NCBI GenBank assembly: GCA_030682255.1
Contig: JAUXOK010000009.1
Location: 176,428-240,427 of the forward strand
Source: Bacteroidota bacterium
GTDB taxonomy: Bacteria; Bacteroidota; Bacteroidia; NS11-12g; UBA955
DNA length: 64,000 bases
Direction: 5' to 3'
The translations under genes and the position numbers were made by a program. The notes under the pieces are model-generated. The model was not told where the DNA came from. It saw only the letters and a program-made list of their open reading frames with translations, and searched no databases. This document shows positions 13,786 to 21,754 of this stretch, piece by piece. Numbering within the stretch: the stretch's first letter is position 1; the number at the start of each line of letters is the position of its first letter.

Positions 13786-15360
13786 TTATTTATTCAAAAA
13801 TTTGATAAAATATTCTCCGTTTGATTTTCTTGATTGAACTTTTAAAGATTTACTTGAAGCCCATGTATTTATCCAAATTTTAAACAACCTTAGTTGACTT
13901 TTCTTTTTGTCGTTTTTAATATCATCATATTGATTGATAAAATCAAAGTGAATTTCTTTTTGATTGTATTCAAAATCAATTACAAATGTCTTTTCTTCAA
14001 TCCATTCAGCAAATTCATAACAAGTATTGTCTCTAACTTTTCTTTTAGATAGGTTTATTTCTTTGGCTGGCTTTAATCCGTTTTTAAGGTAATAACTCAA
14101 ACACAGAGTAATGAAATTATCATAGTTAACCCATTCATTTAATTTCTCCCATTCAGTAAAGAACCTATGTGAAAATTCCATCTCTGGAGTGTGTACATCA
14201 CTAAAATGTTCAGATAATTCAAACTCTATGGTTCTACCTTTGGCACTACTACCTTTAATATTAATAGTTTTATTACATGATAAAACCATTTTAGCCCTTA
14301 CATTAAATGAAATTTTGCCTTTCGGCTCCACTTTTATTCCTCCAGTGATGTCGTTAAATATATCTTCAATATTAAAATAAGGCTTTGTGTCTTCTAAATG
14401 GACTATTTGAGTGCTTAAATCAATGTTTTGATATTTGTGTTTATCATCGTTTTTAAATGCCTTACCATCAATATTAACAACTTTTCTAACATATGACAAA
14501 GTACTTACAAACAATCCTTTACCTGTTCTACCTTCAGCATCATCAGAAACCGAACTATCAGTTAATAACAATGCTTTCAAATCAGTTTCAAAAAAATTGT
14601 GCATTAGATACCCTGCAAAGCTGCACAATGAGTTTAAGCGCTCTAGGTCGCTATTGGCTATCAAATAATAAAATCTTGCAATTACAGCCCTTTGAATTAA
14701 TGAAATGTCAATTTGTTTGAAGTTGAGATTTGTAAAATTTCTATTAATTATTTGATTTTCCCAAATGCCCCCTTTAAGGTTTTTATAATCCAATAATTTA
14801 TAACCACTGGAGGAACACTCAACAAATCCATTTTGATAATACAAAAAGGCTTTTTCTTTCGTATCCTTATTTAAAACAATGTTTGAAGCTGGCAATAATG
14901 AAAGTTTTGATTTTGAAAAGAATGTAGCATTTTTTTCAAATACTTCATCTGTTATATACTTCTTATCAAATGTAATTTCTTTATATTTTAATTTGTTTGG
15001 CAAACTATCTAAATACTTTATAAAAACCGATTGAATATCATCAATAGAAACTTCTTTAATTATACCATTTTTTAAGTGAATAAATATAAAATCAGTTTCT
15101 AGCTTATATTTATAAAAGCCTAGTTGATTGATTACATTAACAAAGTTTTTATGATTGATTTTTGTTTTATTAAACTTCTTTTCTTTGTCTTTTATAACAT
15201 CATAAAAAATAGTTTTTATAGAGCTAAAATCTATTGTATTATTTAACGAAGTTAAAATGGATCCAATTTCAACTACTTTTTTGGGTTTAGAAACTTTTAA
15301 CTTATTGTTAATATTTTCCGATATTTCGCTTTTTGAGGGTAAAACATTATCTTTGCTCAT
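13786..15360 (-). CDS. SF3-like replicative helicase (primase-helicase type)
   Basis: 524 aa. The central ATPase region shows a Walker A of the form AEGRTGKGLF (about residue 275), a Walker B-like HLEDTKPYF, and a sensor strand KMVLSCNKTI. These are the order and spacing of superfamily-3/D5-like helicases of phages, plasmids and islands. The N-terminal 200 residues are not recognisable and may hold origin-binding or degenerate primase functions. The C-terminal part resembles a winged-helix tail. It is upstream of the putative origin and the zinc/TOPRIM protein, forming the element's replication module. It is probably the initiator-helicase that loads at one of the iteron arrays. Confidence 0.75.
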   Translation of the reverse strand: MSKDNVLPSKSEISENINNKLKVSKPKKVVEIGSILTSLNNTIDFSSIKTIFYDVIKDKEKKFNKTKINHKNFVNVINQLGFYKYKLETDFIFIHLKNGIIKEVSIDDIQSVFIKYLDSLPNKLKYKEITFDKKYITDEVFEKNATFFSKSKLSLLPASNIVLNKDTKEKAFLYYQNGFVECSSSGYKLLDYKNLKGGIWENQIINRNFTNLNFKQIDISLIQRAVIARFYYLIANSDLERLNSLCSFAGYLMHNFFETDLKALLLTDSSVSDDAEGRTGKGLFVSTLSYVRKVVNIDGKAFKNDDKHKYQNIDLSTQIVHLEDTKPYFNIEDIFNDITGGIKVEPKGKISFNVRAKMVLSCNKTINIKGSSAKGRTIEFELSEHFSDVHTPEMEFSHRFFTEWEKLNEWVNYDNFITLCLSYYLKNGLKPAKEINLSKRKVRDNTCYEFAEWIEEKTFVIDFEYNQKEIHFDFINQYDDIKNDKKKSQLRLFKIWINTWASSKSLKVQSRKSNGEYFIKFLNK

Positions 15361-15396
15361 TGATTATTTGTTGGTTGGTTGCTAATAAATTAATTG

Positions 15397-15426
15397 AAAA
15401 AAGACAACTTAATTGTTGTCTTTTTT
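15397..15426 (-). terminator. Terminator overlapping the end of the 15409-15690 gene
   Basis: GACAAC (15403-15408) and GTTGTC (15415-15420) with a 6-nt loop are flanked by A and T runs. The left arm lies after the stop codon and the right arm inside the last codons of the upstream small gene. It can reduce read-through from the regulatory genes into the helicase gene. Confidence 0.65.
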
Positions 15427-15690
15427 GTTAATGTCAGTAACAGGGTTTATAGTTTCATTTGGGTTGATATGCCCATATTTTAACTCAATTTCTTCGGTAT
15501 GATTTTTTAAAATAATTTTAAGAGCCAGGATTAACATTTTTTTATCCTGGTTGTTATCCATTGTTTCAATTTCATGTTCTAAACAATCTATCAAATGAAC
15601 TCTATCTTTTAAGTAGCCAAAATCATTTTTTAAATTGACAACAATTTTATTGTTATCGCCTTTACTATTGATGTTTAAATTAATATCCAT
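15409..15690 (-). CDS. Hypothetical small acidic protein (93 aa)
   Basis: No family is recognised. The N terminus is strand-like and Asn-rich (MDINLNINSKGDNN), the middle is helical (HLIDCLEHEIETMDNNQDKK), and the last about 20 residues are hydrophilic with many Asn and Asp. It is encoded 14 nt downstream of the excisionase-like gene on the same strand and ends in a terminator, so these two form a short operon under the divergent switch. A regulatory or replication-accessory role is only a positional guess. Confidence 0.5.
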   Translation of the reverse strand: MDINLNINSKGDNNKIVVNLKNDFGYLKDRVHLIDCLEHEIETMDNNQDKKMLILALKIILKNHTEEIELKYGHINPNETINPVTDINKKDNN

Positions 15691-15704
15691 TTTTTGAATG
15701 TTTA

Positions 15705-15980
15705 TTAAGCATTAAATCCGTTTTGTTTGTACTTTTCTACAACACTAGAATTAATGAAGGTTCTCTTACCTAATTTAATAAACTCAATTTTTCCATCACG
15801 TTTTAACCTATTGAAAGTAGGCAAACTAATTCTAAGCACTTCGCAAAATTCTTTTGGTGTGTAATTTTGCTTTTCATGATTAACTTCTTTTTTTTCTAAA
15901 AGCTCCAAAACGTTTGAGATGTTGTTTTCAAGTGCTTTAAACCTTGTTTCAGGCACTTCAATTGTAATTACTTTTTTCAT
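15705..15980 (-). CDS. Helix-turn-helix excisionase/MerR-like protein (91 aa)
   Basis: The first 35 residues form a short strand and helix (VITIEVPETRFKALE). Next is the DNA-binding unit YTPKEFCEVLRISLPTFNRL with wing KRDGKIEFIKLGKRTFI, characteristic of the HTH_17/excisionase-type domain family in Bacteroidota integrative elements. Such proteins bend DNA for excision and/or activate element genes. It is divergent from the XRE regulator across a 137-bp region with overlapping promoters. It is the first gene of the leftward operon that leads toward the replication genes. Confidence 0.75.
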   Translation of the reverse strand: MKKVITIEVPETRFKALENNISNVLELLEKKEVNHEKQNYTPKEFCEVLRISLPTFNRLKRDGKIEFIKLGKRTFINSSVVEKYKQNGFNA

Positions 15981-16010
15981 TTTTGATTATAATTTTTTAA
16001 TTTTAAATAT

Positions 16011-16018
16011 TATATTTG
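16011..16018 (+). promoter_or_regulatory. -7 element TATATTTG of the XRE regulator
   Basis: It matches TAnnTTTG on the plus strand, about 100 nt before the ATG at 16118. It lies left of the opposing minus-strand element at 16037-16044, so the two transcripts would overlap. Confidence 0.45.
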
Positions 16019-16036
16019 AAGACATAATATGATATG

Positions 16037-16044
16037 CAAAAATA
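16037..16044 (-). promoter_or_regulatory. -7 element TATTTTTG of the excisionase-like operon
   Basis: It matches TAnnTTTG on the minus strand, 56 nt before the ATG at 15980. The segment between the two opposing promoters contains GACATAATATGATATGC, related to the TATGATATTT repeats elsewhere in the element and a possible operator. Confidence 0.45.
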
Positions 16045-16117
16045 TCTAAATAAAATTTATTTAATTAAAAAACGTTTAGGGATTAGACATAAACTTATTA
16101 ACAATTAAACAAACATC

Positions 16118-16771
16118 ATGACTATAAAAGAAAAAATAACAGGGCTTTTAAAAGAAAAAGGAACAACAATTAGGGATTTGGCAATATCAATTGGAACAAC
16201 GGAAGTAGGGCTTCATTATATGTTTAAAAACAACTCATTTAAATTTGATACAATTGAGAAAACAAGCAAGTATTTCAATGTGGATATTTCATACTTTTCA
16301 GACACTCCATCTAACGAAAATAGACAATTTAAACCCACAAAAAGCAATAAAATAGAGCTTCAAAACCCTTATGAAACATCTATAAAGGCAGAAAAAGTAA
16401 AAAATTCTATTATTGAAAATGCTAAAGCAGAGAGCTATCTCCATAATTTAACATTATCTGTTCTAATAATTGAACTATTAAGTAAGTATATTTACAATGG
16501 TATTTTTAATAAATACAAAGATTTATTCAACTCGATGTTGATTGAGCTAGACAAAGGAATAGAAACATCAATAGTAGTAGAAAAGCACTCAAATGAATTA
16601 AAAGATTTAGTTGACAATTCTGCTATAAATGAAAAAACACTTTCTAATATAAAAAATGAACTTCTAGCAATATTTGTGTTTATTCAAAACAATTCAACTG
16701 AAGCTGATATACAAAATAAGATTAATGAGATTGTTGAAATTTCAAAAATGAAACCAAAAAAAAGAAAATAA
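16118..16771 (+). CDS. XRE/Cro-CI-type transcriptional regulator (217 aa)
   Basis: Residues 1-62 form a lambda-repressor-like helix-turn-helix: KITGLLKEKGTTIRDLAISI, then GTTEVGLHYMFKNNSFKFDT and the closing helix ekiaKYFNVDISYFS in general form. The rest is a helical segment without a peptidase (LexA/CI cleavage) motif; it probably serves dimerisation. It stands alone and divergent from the excisionase-like gene, so it is the natural candidate for the repressor that keeps the element quiescent. It converges with the integrase gene, whose stop lies 21 bp away. Confidence 0.8.
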   Translation: MTIKEKITGLLKEKGTTIRDLAISIGTTEVGLHYMFKNNSFKFDTIEKTSKYFNVDISYFSDTPSNENRQFKPTKSNKIELQNPYETSIKAEKVKNSIIENAKAESYLHNLTLSVLIIELLSKYIYNGIFNKYKDLFNSMLIELDKGIETSIVVEKHSNELKDLVDNSAINEKTLSNIKNELLAIFVFIQNNSTEADIQNKINEIVEISKMKPKKRK

Positions 16772-16792
16772 CTTTACCCTTTTCAATGATTT

Positions 16793-17977
16793 TCATTTGC
16801 TCCAGTCAATACCTTTTATAACTCCGTCTATATTTGAAGTGTTTACATAAATAGCAGTCGTTTCAATCTTACTATGTTGCATTAGGGTTTTAAGAGTAAA
16901 AGAGTTTACTTTACTTGCCATATAAGTACCAAAAGTATGCCTGGCAACATGAGAAGTTAAATTTTTATTAATCCCTGAAGCTTTGGCTAAATCCTTCAGT
17001 AATCTATTATAATATTGTTCGCTTATTTTAAAAGGATTGAGGGCTAAACGGTCTTTATATTTCAAAACAATTTCAACGGGTTTAGAATTTAACTGACCTT
17101 CAGACTTAAAAAAGTCATTCAATGTGATGCGAAAAACCTTTTTAGTTTTTTGGCTAATCAATGATATTTCTACTTTGTCTTTGGTAAACAAAATAGTCTT
17201 ATCATTCAATTTTATCAAATCACTATATCTTAACCCTGTGTAAACACACATAAGAAACATATCTTTACTCCTGGTTAAATATGAATTTTCGTCTTTATCT
17301 ACAAAGTTTTCTAATTGTGCCACTTCATCAATAGTTAAATACACCCTTTCTCCAGCTTTAGCATTTGTTTTGATGTCTTTGTATAAATTCAGGTCTTTAT
17401 CTAAAAAACCGCTCCTGGTTGCTTCATTAACTATTGACTTCATCGCTTTATGATACTTTGAAATTGTAGTATCTTTTAATTCAAGAGAATGTAAATGTTT
17501 ATCAAAGCCACTAATATTGACATAAGTTAAATCAGTGAAGTAAATTATTTTACCGAAATTTTTAAGGTGCTGAAGTGTTGTGTTATAGTATTTCTTTGTG
17601 TTGTTAACTATTTTAGGATTGTTTAAATAGCATTTCTCAAAATATTCAATAAAATTTGTTACTAGCTTGTTATTAATAAGTCCTTTTAAAGCATCTAAAG
17701 GATAATCAATATCAAGTAACATTTGTTGATTATCGAAGCTTACAAACTTGTTTAAAAAGTTGGTTAAATAAACATTCAGTTTGTGAGCTTCAGGATAACT
17801 ATTATCAATCCATTTATTATTTGCTCCCTTAAAGTGTCTTTTTTGCACCTTTACACCAGTGCTTAAATAAAGCCTTTTGCCATTTTTAGAACAATCAATA
17901 TAAATTAATGCCTGGTCTTCAGGCTTAATCGTAGTGTTTTTTCTGTCAAATACAAGGTGAAATTTAGCTTGTTTCAT
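16793..17977 (-). CDS. int: Tyrosine integrase of the tRNA-Phe element
   Basis: 394 aa with an arm-binding domain (about 1-80), a SAM-like core-binding domain (about 95-190) and a catalytic domain. All catalytic residues are in place: Arg I in YTGLRYSDL, Lys in SQKTKKVF, the H-x-x-R box as SHVARHTFG, His in MQHSKIETT, and Tyr in AIYVNTS. The ATG at 17977 is preferred; the longer frame would read through the GGGAGCAA repeats. The gene sits directly next to the tRNA-Phe attachment site, so it is the enzyme expected to integrate and excise the element. The arm-type repeats just upstream may also make it self-regulating. Confidence 0.92.
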   Translation of the reverse strand: MKQAKFHLVFDRKNTTIKPEDQALIYIDCSKNGKRLYLSTGVKVQKRHFKGANNKWIDNSYPEAHKLNVYLTNFLNKFVSFDNQQMLLDIDYPLDALKGLINNKLVTNFIEYFEKCYLNNPKIVNNTKKYYNTTLQHLKNFGKIIYFTDLTYVNISGFDKHLHSLELKDTTISKYHKAMKSIVNEATRSGFLDKDLNLYKDIKTNAKAGERVYLTIDEVAQLENFVDKDENSYLTRSKDMFLMCVYTGLRYSDLIKLNDKTILFTKDKVEISLISQKTKKVFRITLNDFFKSEGQLNSKPVEIVLKYKDRLALNPFKISEQYYNRLLKDLAKASGINKNLTSHVARHTFGTYMASKVNSFTLKTLMQHSKIETTAIYVNTSNIDGVIKGIDWSK

Positions 17978-18006
17978 TATTATTGGGTTTAAATATGTAA
18001 TAAAGT

Positions 18007-18034
18007 GGGAGCAAAGGGAGCAATAAGGGAGCAA
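18007..18034 (+). repeat. Arm-type direct repeats, right end (3 x GGGAGCAA)
   Basis: Exact copies lie at 18007-18014, 18016-18023 and 18027-18034 (steps 9 and 11), between the integrase gene and the tRNA. The 11-bp-spaced pair, followed by A(5) and GATATTT, is reproduced at the other end of the element at 8050-8081. Confidence 0.65.
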
Positions 18035-18037
18035 AAA

Positions 18038-18067
18038 TATGATATTTTATGACATTTTAAGACATTT
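18038..18067. repeat. Three tandem 10-bp repeats (TATGATATTT type)
   Basis: TATGATATTT, TATGACATTT and TAAGACATTT lie head to tail with a 10-bp period next to the arm-type repeats. Related 10-mers occur at 9661-9710 and in the switch region near 16025. Helical phasing suggests cooperative protein binding. Confidence 0.55.
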
Positions 18068-18075
18068 AGAGAAAC

Positions 18076-18103
18076 AAAAAACCCCTGTTTTTGCAGGGGT
18101 TTG
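18076..18103 (-). terminator. Element-supplied terminator for tRNA-Phe
   Basis: CCCCTG and CAGGGG with a 6-nt loop are followed on the minus strand by T(6). It lies 24 nt beyond the tRNA 3' end, inside the element, and replaces the natural terminator left at 7946-7961. Confidence 0.8.
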
Positions 18104-18125
18104 ACACTTATTGATATGTCTAAAA

Positions 18126-18138
18126 GTGGTACCTCCAG
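18126..18138. repeat. tRNA-side attachment site (attR)
   Basis: GTGGTACCTCCAG, identical to 7972-7984, overlaps the 3' end of tRNA-Phe (acceptor and part of the T arm), so integration leaves the tRNA intact. Confidence 0.8.
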
Positions 18139-18199
18139 GAATCGAACCAGGGACACAAGGATTTTCAGTCCTTTGCTCTACCAACTGAGCTAAGGTACC
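18127..18199 (-). tRNA. tRNA-Phe (GAA)
   Basis: 73 nt without an encoded CCA. The acceptor stem GGTACCT pairs with AGGTACC and the discriminator is A. The D arm reads GCTCAGTTGGTAGAGC, the anticodon stem-loop is AGGACTGAAAATCCT with anticodon GAA, and the T arm contains GGTTCGATTCC. All stems close in the standard cloverleaf. Its 3' end is the attachment site of the mobile element. Confidence 0.97.
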
Positions 18200-18289
18200 T
18201 CTCTAATTGGGAGTGCAAAATTATATTTTTTTTTTACTTTAACAAACTATTTTTTGAAATTTTGTTTTAATATTGAACCTCTTTTAATT

Positions 18290-19564
18290 ATGATGCAATC
18301 TATTCTATTCATTCTTGTTACTGGCTTGGCTTTCTTTTTTGCTTTCAAAAGCGTTAAACAAATCATCAAAAACATCAAACTAGGTAAGGATGAAGACCTT
18401 TCTGACCAACCAAATATCAGATTAAAAACAATGTTAAAAGTGGCTTTCGGTCAATCAAAAATGACGACAAGACCAGTGGCCGCATTGTTTCATTTTATCA
18501 TTTATGTCGGTTTTATTTTGATAAATATTGAAGTTTTGGAAATTATTATTGATGGAATTACTGGAAGTCACCGAATTTTTATGCCTCTTTTGGGCGGGTT
18601 TTATGGTTTTTTGATTGGTTTTTTTGAAATATTGGGTTTTTTGGTAATTTTGGCTTGTTTCGTATTTCTTTACAGAAGAAACATTCAAAAAATCAAACGA
18701 TTTGCTGGTGTTGAGATGAATGGATGGCCGCTGAAAGACGCAAATTATATTCTTTTAATTGAAATCGTTTTAATGTCTGCCCTCTTAATTATGAATGCGG
18801 CTGATTCAGATTTTCAGAATAAATACAGCATGCCAATCAGCAGTTGGTTAGCACCCATGTTTTATGGCTTATCAGAAACCACATCACATACCATTGTTAA
18901 TATTGCTTGGTGGTTTCATTGGATTGGTATTTTATTATTTATCAATTACATTCCGTTTAGCAAACACTTGCACATTTTCATGGCTTTTCCTAACACTTAT
19001 TATTCCAAATTGGATGCAGTTGGTAAAATCAATAACATGGAAAGCGTTACAACAGAAGTAAAACTCATGCTCGACCCATCTTTTACTCCACCAGAAAACT
19101 ATGTTAGTCCAGAAGGATTTGGGGTGAAGGATGTAACGGATTTAAGTTGGAAAAACCTCATGGAGGCTTATAGTTGCACAGAATGCGGAAGATGCACAAG
19201 TGTTTGTCCTGCCAATATCACAGGCAAATTACTTTCTCCAAGAAAAGTGATGATGGATACCCGCGATAGGTTGGTAGAATTAGGTAACGAAAAATTAAAA
19301 AATGGCGATGATTTTCATGATGGCAAGTCTTTGCACGATAAAATATCGAGTGAAGAACTTTGGGCATGTACCACATGTAATGCATGTGTTGATATTTGTC
19401 CTATCAATATCCGTCCTGTGGATATTATCATGCAAATGAGACAATATTTAACTATGGAACAAAGCGCTGCGCCATCGGAATTAAATGGTATGATGACAAA
19501 TTTAGAAAACAACAGTGCGCCTTGGCAATTTTCGCCAACAGATAGAGCCAATTGGACTCAATAA
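18290..19564 (+). CDS. Membrane (Fe-S)-binding oxidoreductase, HdrC/GlpC-like dicluster protein
   Basis: About 425 aa. The N-terminal half has five to six hydrophobic segments resembling a NarI/DsrM-like membrane part (LFHFIIYVGFILINIEVLEI and later segments). The C-terminal half has two [4Fe-4S] motifs: CTECGRCTSVCP and CTTCNACVDICP. Such proteins move electrons between quinones and soluble partners. I use the ATG at 18290, because the longer frame begins at an upstream TTG without a plausible ribosome signal. In many Bacteroidota a CCG-domain heterodisulfide-reductase-B-like gene follows; here the neighbour is on the other strand, so that partner is absent locally. Confidence 0.85.
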   Translation: MMQSILFILVTGLAFFFAFKSVKQIIKNIKLGKDEDLSDQPNIRLKTMLKVAFGQSKMTTRPVAALFHFIIYVGFILINIEVLEIIIDGITGSHRIFMPLLGGFYGFLIGFFEILGFLVILACFVFLYRRNIQKIKRFAGVEMNGWPLKDANYILLIEIVLMSALLIMNAADSDFQNKYSMPISSWLAPMFYGLSETTSHTIVNIAWWFHWIGILLFINYIPFSKHLHIFMAFPNTYYSKLDAVGKINNMESVTTEVKLMLDPSFTPPENYVSPEGFGVKDVTDLSWKNLMEAYSCTECGRCTSVCPANITGKLLSPRKVMMDTRDRLVELGNEKLKNGDDFHDGKSLHDKISSEELWACTTCNACVDICPINIRPVDIIMQMRQYLTMEQSAAPSELNGMMTNLENNSAPWQFSPTDRANWTQ

Positions 19565-20334
19565 CGAACGAGGTATTTTCCTTTATTATCCACTAAAATG
19601 GCTGGTGGTTTGCGCATCAATTCAAAATAATTGTAACCCGATTGCAAATTTTTCCAAAACTCAATTCTAGATGGGTCGAAATTATACATACTGTTTAAAT
19701 AAGCCCAATTAGATGAATTCATTCTGCATGGATAAATGTGAATGGGAATATTATAATTGGTATCGTTTTGATTAGAATTCACTTGAATATTGCACCAATA
19801 AAGTTCTTTAATAACTTCGTTACTCATTGGCAAACAACCTATAGTTAGGCTATCTCCATGCACAAAAATTTGTCCACCATAATTACCTTTTTTCCCTAAA
19901 ATACTATCGCTTTTATTGGGATAAGACACTTTAAATGAAAGATAAAAACTGCTATATGGGTTATATTGATTGATGTGATAATAACCTTCCGGTATTTGAT
20001 AATCACCTTCTTGTCTTTTGGGACCTAAATTACCTGAGGTGTTAACTACTTTGTACGTTTTTATTAGCTTGTATCTGTGATGAGCGCTATCTGCTGCCCA
20101 TAGTTCCATTTCTTTTTCTTTTTTAAAAGCTCTCCAATAAACAAATCTTGGAGGGTATTGCAGCATTTGAGTATTGAATAAGTTTTTCAGTTTATCATCA
20201 CAAGACAATCTAGCGTTCCAAACTCTTTGATTACCAAGTTGTTTTTCTGTAAAAACTTGTGGTTGGGCTAAAACACTCCCAATCTTCAAGAAAAGCAATA
20301 AAAAAAAATAACGCAACAATTTAATCGACAACAC
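19558..20334 (-). CDS. L,D-transpeptidase (YkuD-type) family protein
   Basis: About 258 aa with a signal peptide (SIKLLRYFFLLLFLKIGSVLA). The catalytic domain has the strand GGQIFVHGDS and the nucleophile region LTIGCLPMSN, matching the H-G-x(n)-S/T-x-G-C pattern of L,D-transpeptidases, which crosslink or edit peptidoglycan or attach proteins to it. The open frame extends 24 codons into pyruvate kinase. A GTG at 20334 (or TTG at 20331) puts the signal peptide right at the N terminus, so I prefer it; it still overlaps the pyk end by a few codons. It converges with the Fe-S gene, overlapping by 7 nt. Confidence 0.8.
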   Translation of the reverse strand: MLSIKLLRYFFLLLFLKIGSVLAQPQVFTEKQLGNQRVWNARLSCDDKLKNLFNTQMLQYPPRFVYWRAFKKEKEMELWAADSAHHRYKLIKTYKVVNTSGNLGPKRQEGDYQIPEGYYHINQYNPYSSFYLSFKVSYPNKSDSILGKKGNYGGQIFVHGDSLTIGCLPMSNEVIKELYWCNIQVNSNQNDTNYNIPIHIYPCRMNSSNWAYLNSMYNFDPSRIEFWKNLQSGYNYFELMRKPPAILVDNKGKYLVRY

Positions 20335-21754
20335 TAATTTTAATACTATTTGCCATTGATTTTTTATGAATTGGCATACTTGCAGTATGAACAACAATAT
20401 CACCATCTTTTACTAACTGATTTTTCTTAAGCACTTCAATAACATCTGTAAATGTTTGGTCTGTACTAACATAGTCGTTGTAATAAAAACCTCTAACCCC
20501 CCAAACCAAACTCATGGCTTTTAATAAAACTTCATTATTGGTAAAAATATAAATATCGGCTTTAGGTCTGTAAGAAGAAATTTCAAGAGCTGAATAACCA
20601 GAACGGGTCATACCAACAATAGATTTTGCTTTCAAATGGTCGCTCATTCTTACAGCAGTAAAACAAATTTCGTCTGAAACAAAAGTATCGCTTTCAGATG
20701 TTGGTTTAGTTCCCTTAAAATAAACCCTTCTATCCTTTTCTACGTCTCTAACAATTTTTTCCATGGTTTCTACCACTTTGATTGGAAAAGCACCCACACT
20801 GGTTTCTGCACTAAGCATTACAGCATCTGCACCGTCTATAACCGCATTTGCCACATCGCTCACTTCGGCTCTAGTTGGCGTAGAATTGTATATCATACTT
20901 TCCATCATTTGTGTTGCAACAATAACAGGTTTAGCAGATTTAATACATTTCTCAATAATATTTTTTTGGATAATTGGCAAATCTTGTAATGGCATTTCCA
21001 CACCTAAATCGCCACGAGCAACCATCACAGCATCCGTAACCGCAATTATTTCATCAATGTTCATAACTGCTTCTGGCTTTTCAATTTTTGCTATTACTCT
21101 ACAATCTTTCCCTTTCTCTGCGATTCTTCTTTTAAGATCTATGATGTCTTCTGCTTTTCTAACAAAAGACAAACCAATCCATTCCACATTATTTTCTAGA
21201 GCAAAATCCAAATCCAACAAATCTTTTTCTGTTAAACTTGGAAAAGACATATCCGTATGAGGTAAATTAAATCCTTTTTTTGATTTTAGAGAACCTCCTT
21301 CAATAACAGTTGCTTCTACATCAGTGTTATTTATAACCCTATCTATTCTTAATTCCAATTTGCCATCATCCAACAAAATCAATTCTCCAGGTTTTACATC
21401 TTTTGCTAAATCTATATATCTGATGGTTATCATTTCTGAATTACCAATCATTTCATTGCATGTTAAGATAATTTTCTTCCCTTTTTCAATAAACACCTCA
21501 TCATTCTCTACAATACCAATTCTCAATTTAGGACCTTGTAAATCTTGCAATATGCAAATATCGGAATTTAGTTCTTTGTTAATTTCTCTGATATTTTTAA
21601 TCACTTGAAGATGATCGATATGTGTACCATGCGAAGAATTTATTCTGCAAACATCAACTCCCGCTTTAATCAATTGAGTCAACATTTCTTTAGAGGATGT
21701 AGCAGGTCCGATAGTTGCTACAATTTTTGTTTTGTTAAAATTATATTTATACAT
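20321..21754 (-). CDS. pyk: Pyruvate kinase
   Basis: 477 aa, the normal length. It catalyses phosphoenolpyruvate + ADP to pyruvate + ATP, the last step of glycolysis. Conserved segments include TKIVATIGPATSS at the N terminus, the GADAVMLSAETSVGAFP segment, the active-site Lys in VIAKIEKPEA and the metal-binding acidic pair in MVARGDLGVEMP. The C-terminal regulatory domain is present. Its start overlaps the end of the IPExxxVDY gene by 8 nt and its end overlaps the L,D-transpeptidase start, so the three genes form one unit. Confidence 0.97.
   Translation of the reverse strand: MYKYNFNKTKIVATIGPATSSKEMLTQLIKAGVDVCRINSSHGTHIDHLQVIKNIREINKELNSDICILQDLQGPKLRIGIVENDEVFIEKGKKIILTCNEMIGNSEMITIRYIDLAKDVKPGELILLDDGKLELRIDRVINNTDVEATVIEGGSLKSKKGFNLPHTDMSFPSLTEKDLLDLDFALENNVEWIGLSFVRKAEDIIDLKRRIAEKGKDCRVIAKIEKPEAVMNIDEIIAVTDAVMVARGDLGVEMPLQDLPIIQKNIIEKCIKSAKPVIVATQMMESMIYNSTPTRAEVSDVANAVIDGADAVMLSAETSVGAFPIKVVETMEKIVRDVEKDRRVYFKGTKPTSESDTFVSDEICFTAVRMSDHLKAKSIVGMTRSGYSALEISSYRPKADIYIFTNNEVLLKAMSLVWGVRGFYYNDYVSTDQTFTDVIEVLKKNQLVKDGDIVVHTASMPIHKKSMANSIKISVVD

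Larger units (their letters stand above)
7972..18138. mobile_element. Integrated element in tRNA-Phe (about 10.2 kb)
   Basis: The boundaries are a 13-bp direct repeat GTGGTACCTCCAG at 7972-7984 and at 18126-18138; the right copy is the 3' end of tRNA-Phe. A tyrosine recombinase gene lies next to the tRNA, as is usual for tRNA-targeting islands. Contents include two tyrosine recombinases, a repressor/excisionase-like switch, SF3-like helicase, TOPRIM primase-like protein, two iteron arrays, HicBA, and small unknown genes. I see no relaxase, VirD4-like protein, capsid, portal or terminase gene. It could be a satellite-type island, an integrative element mobilised in trans, or a decayed form of either. 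Confidence 0.85.

Noticed and set aside
7972-18138. Possible retron or diversity-generating element because of the structured RNAs
   Set aside because: No reverse-transcriptase motif (YxDD) appears in any frame I read in the element.
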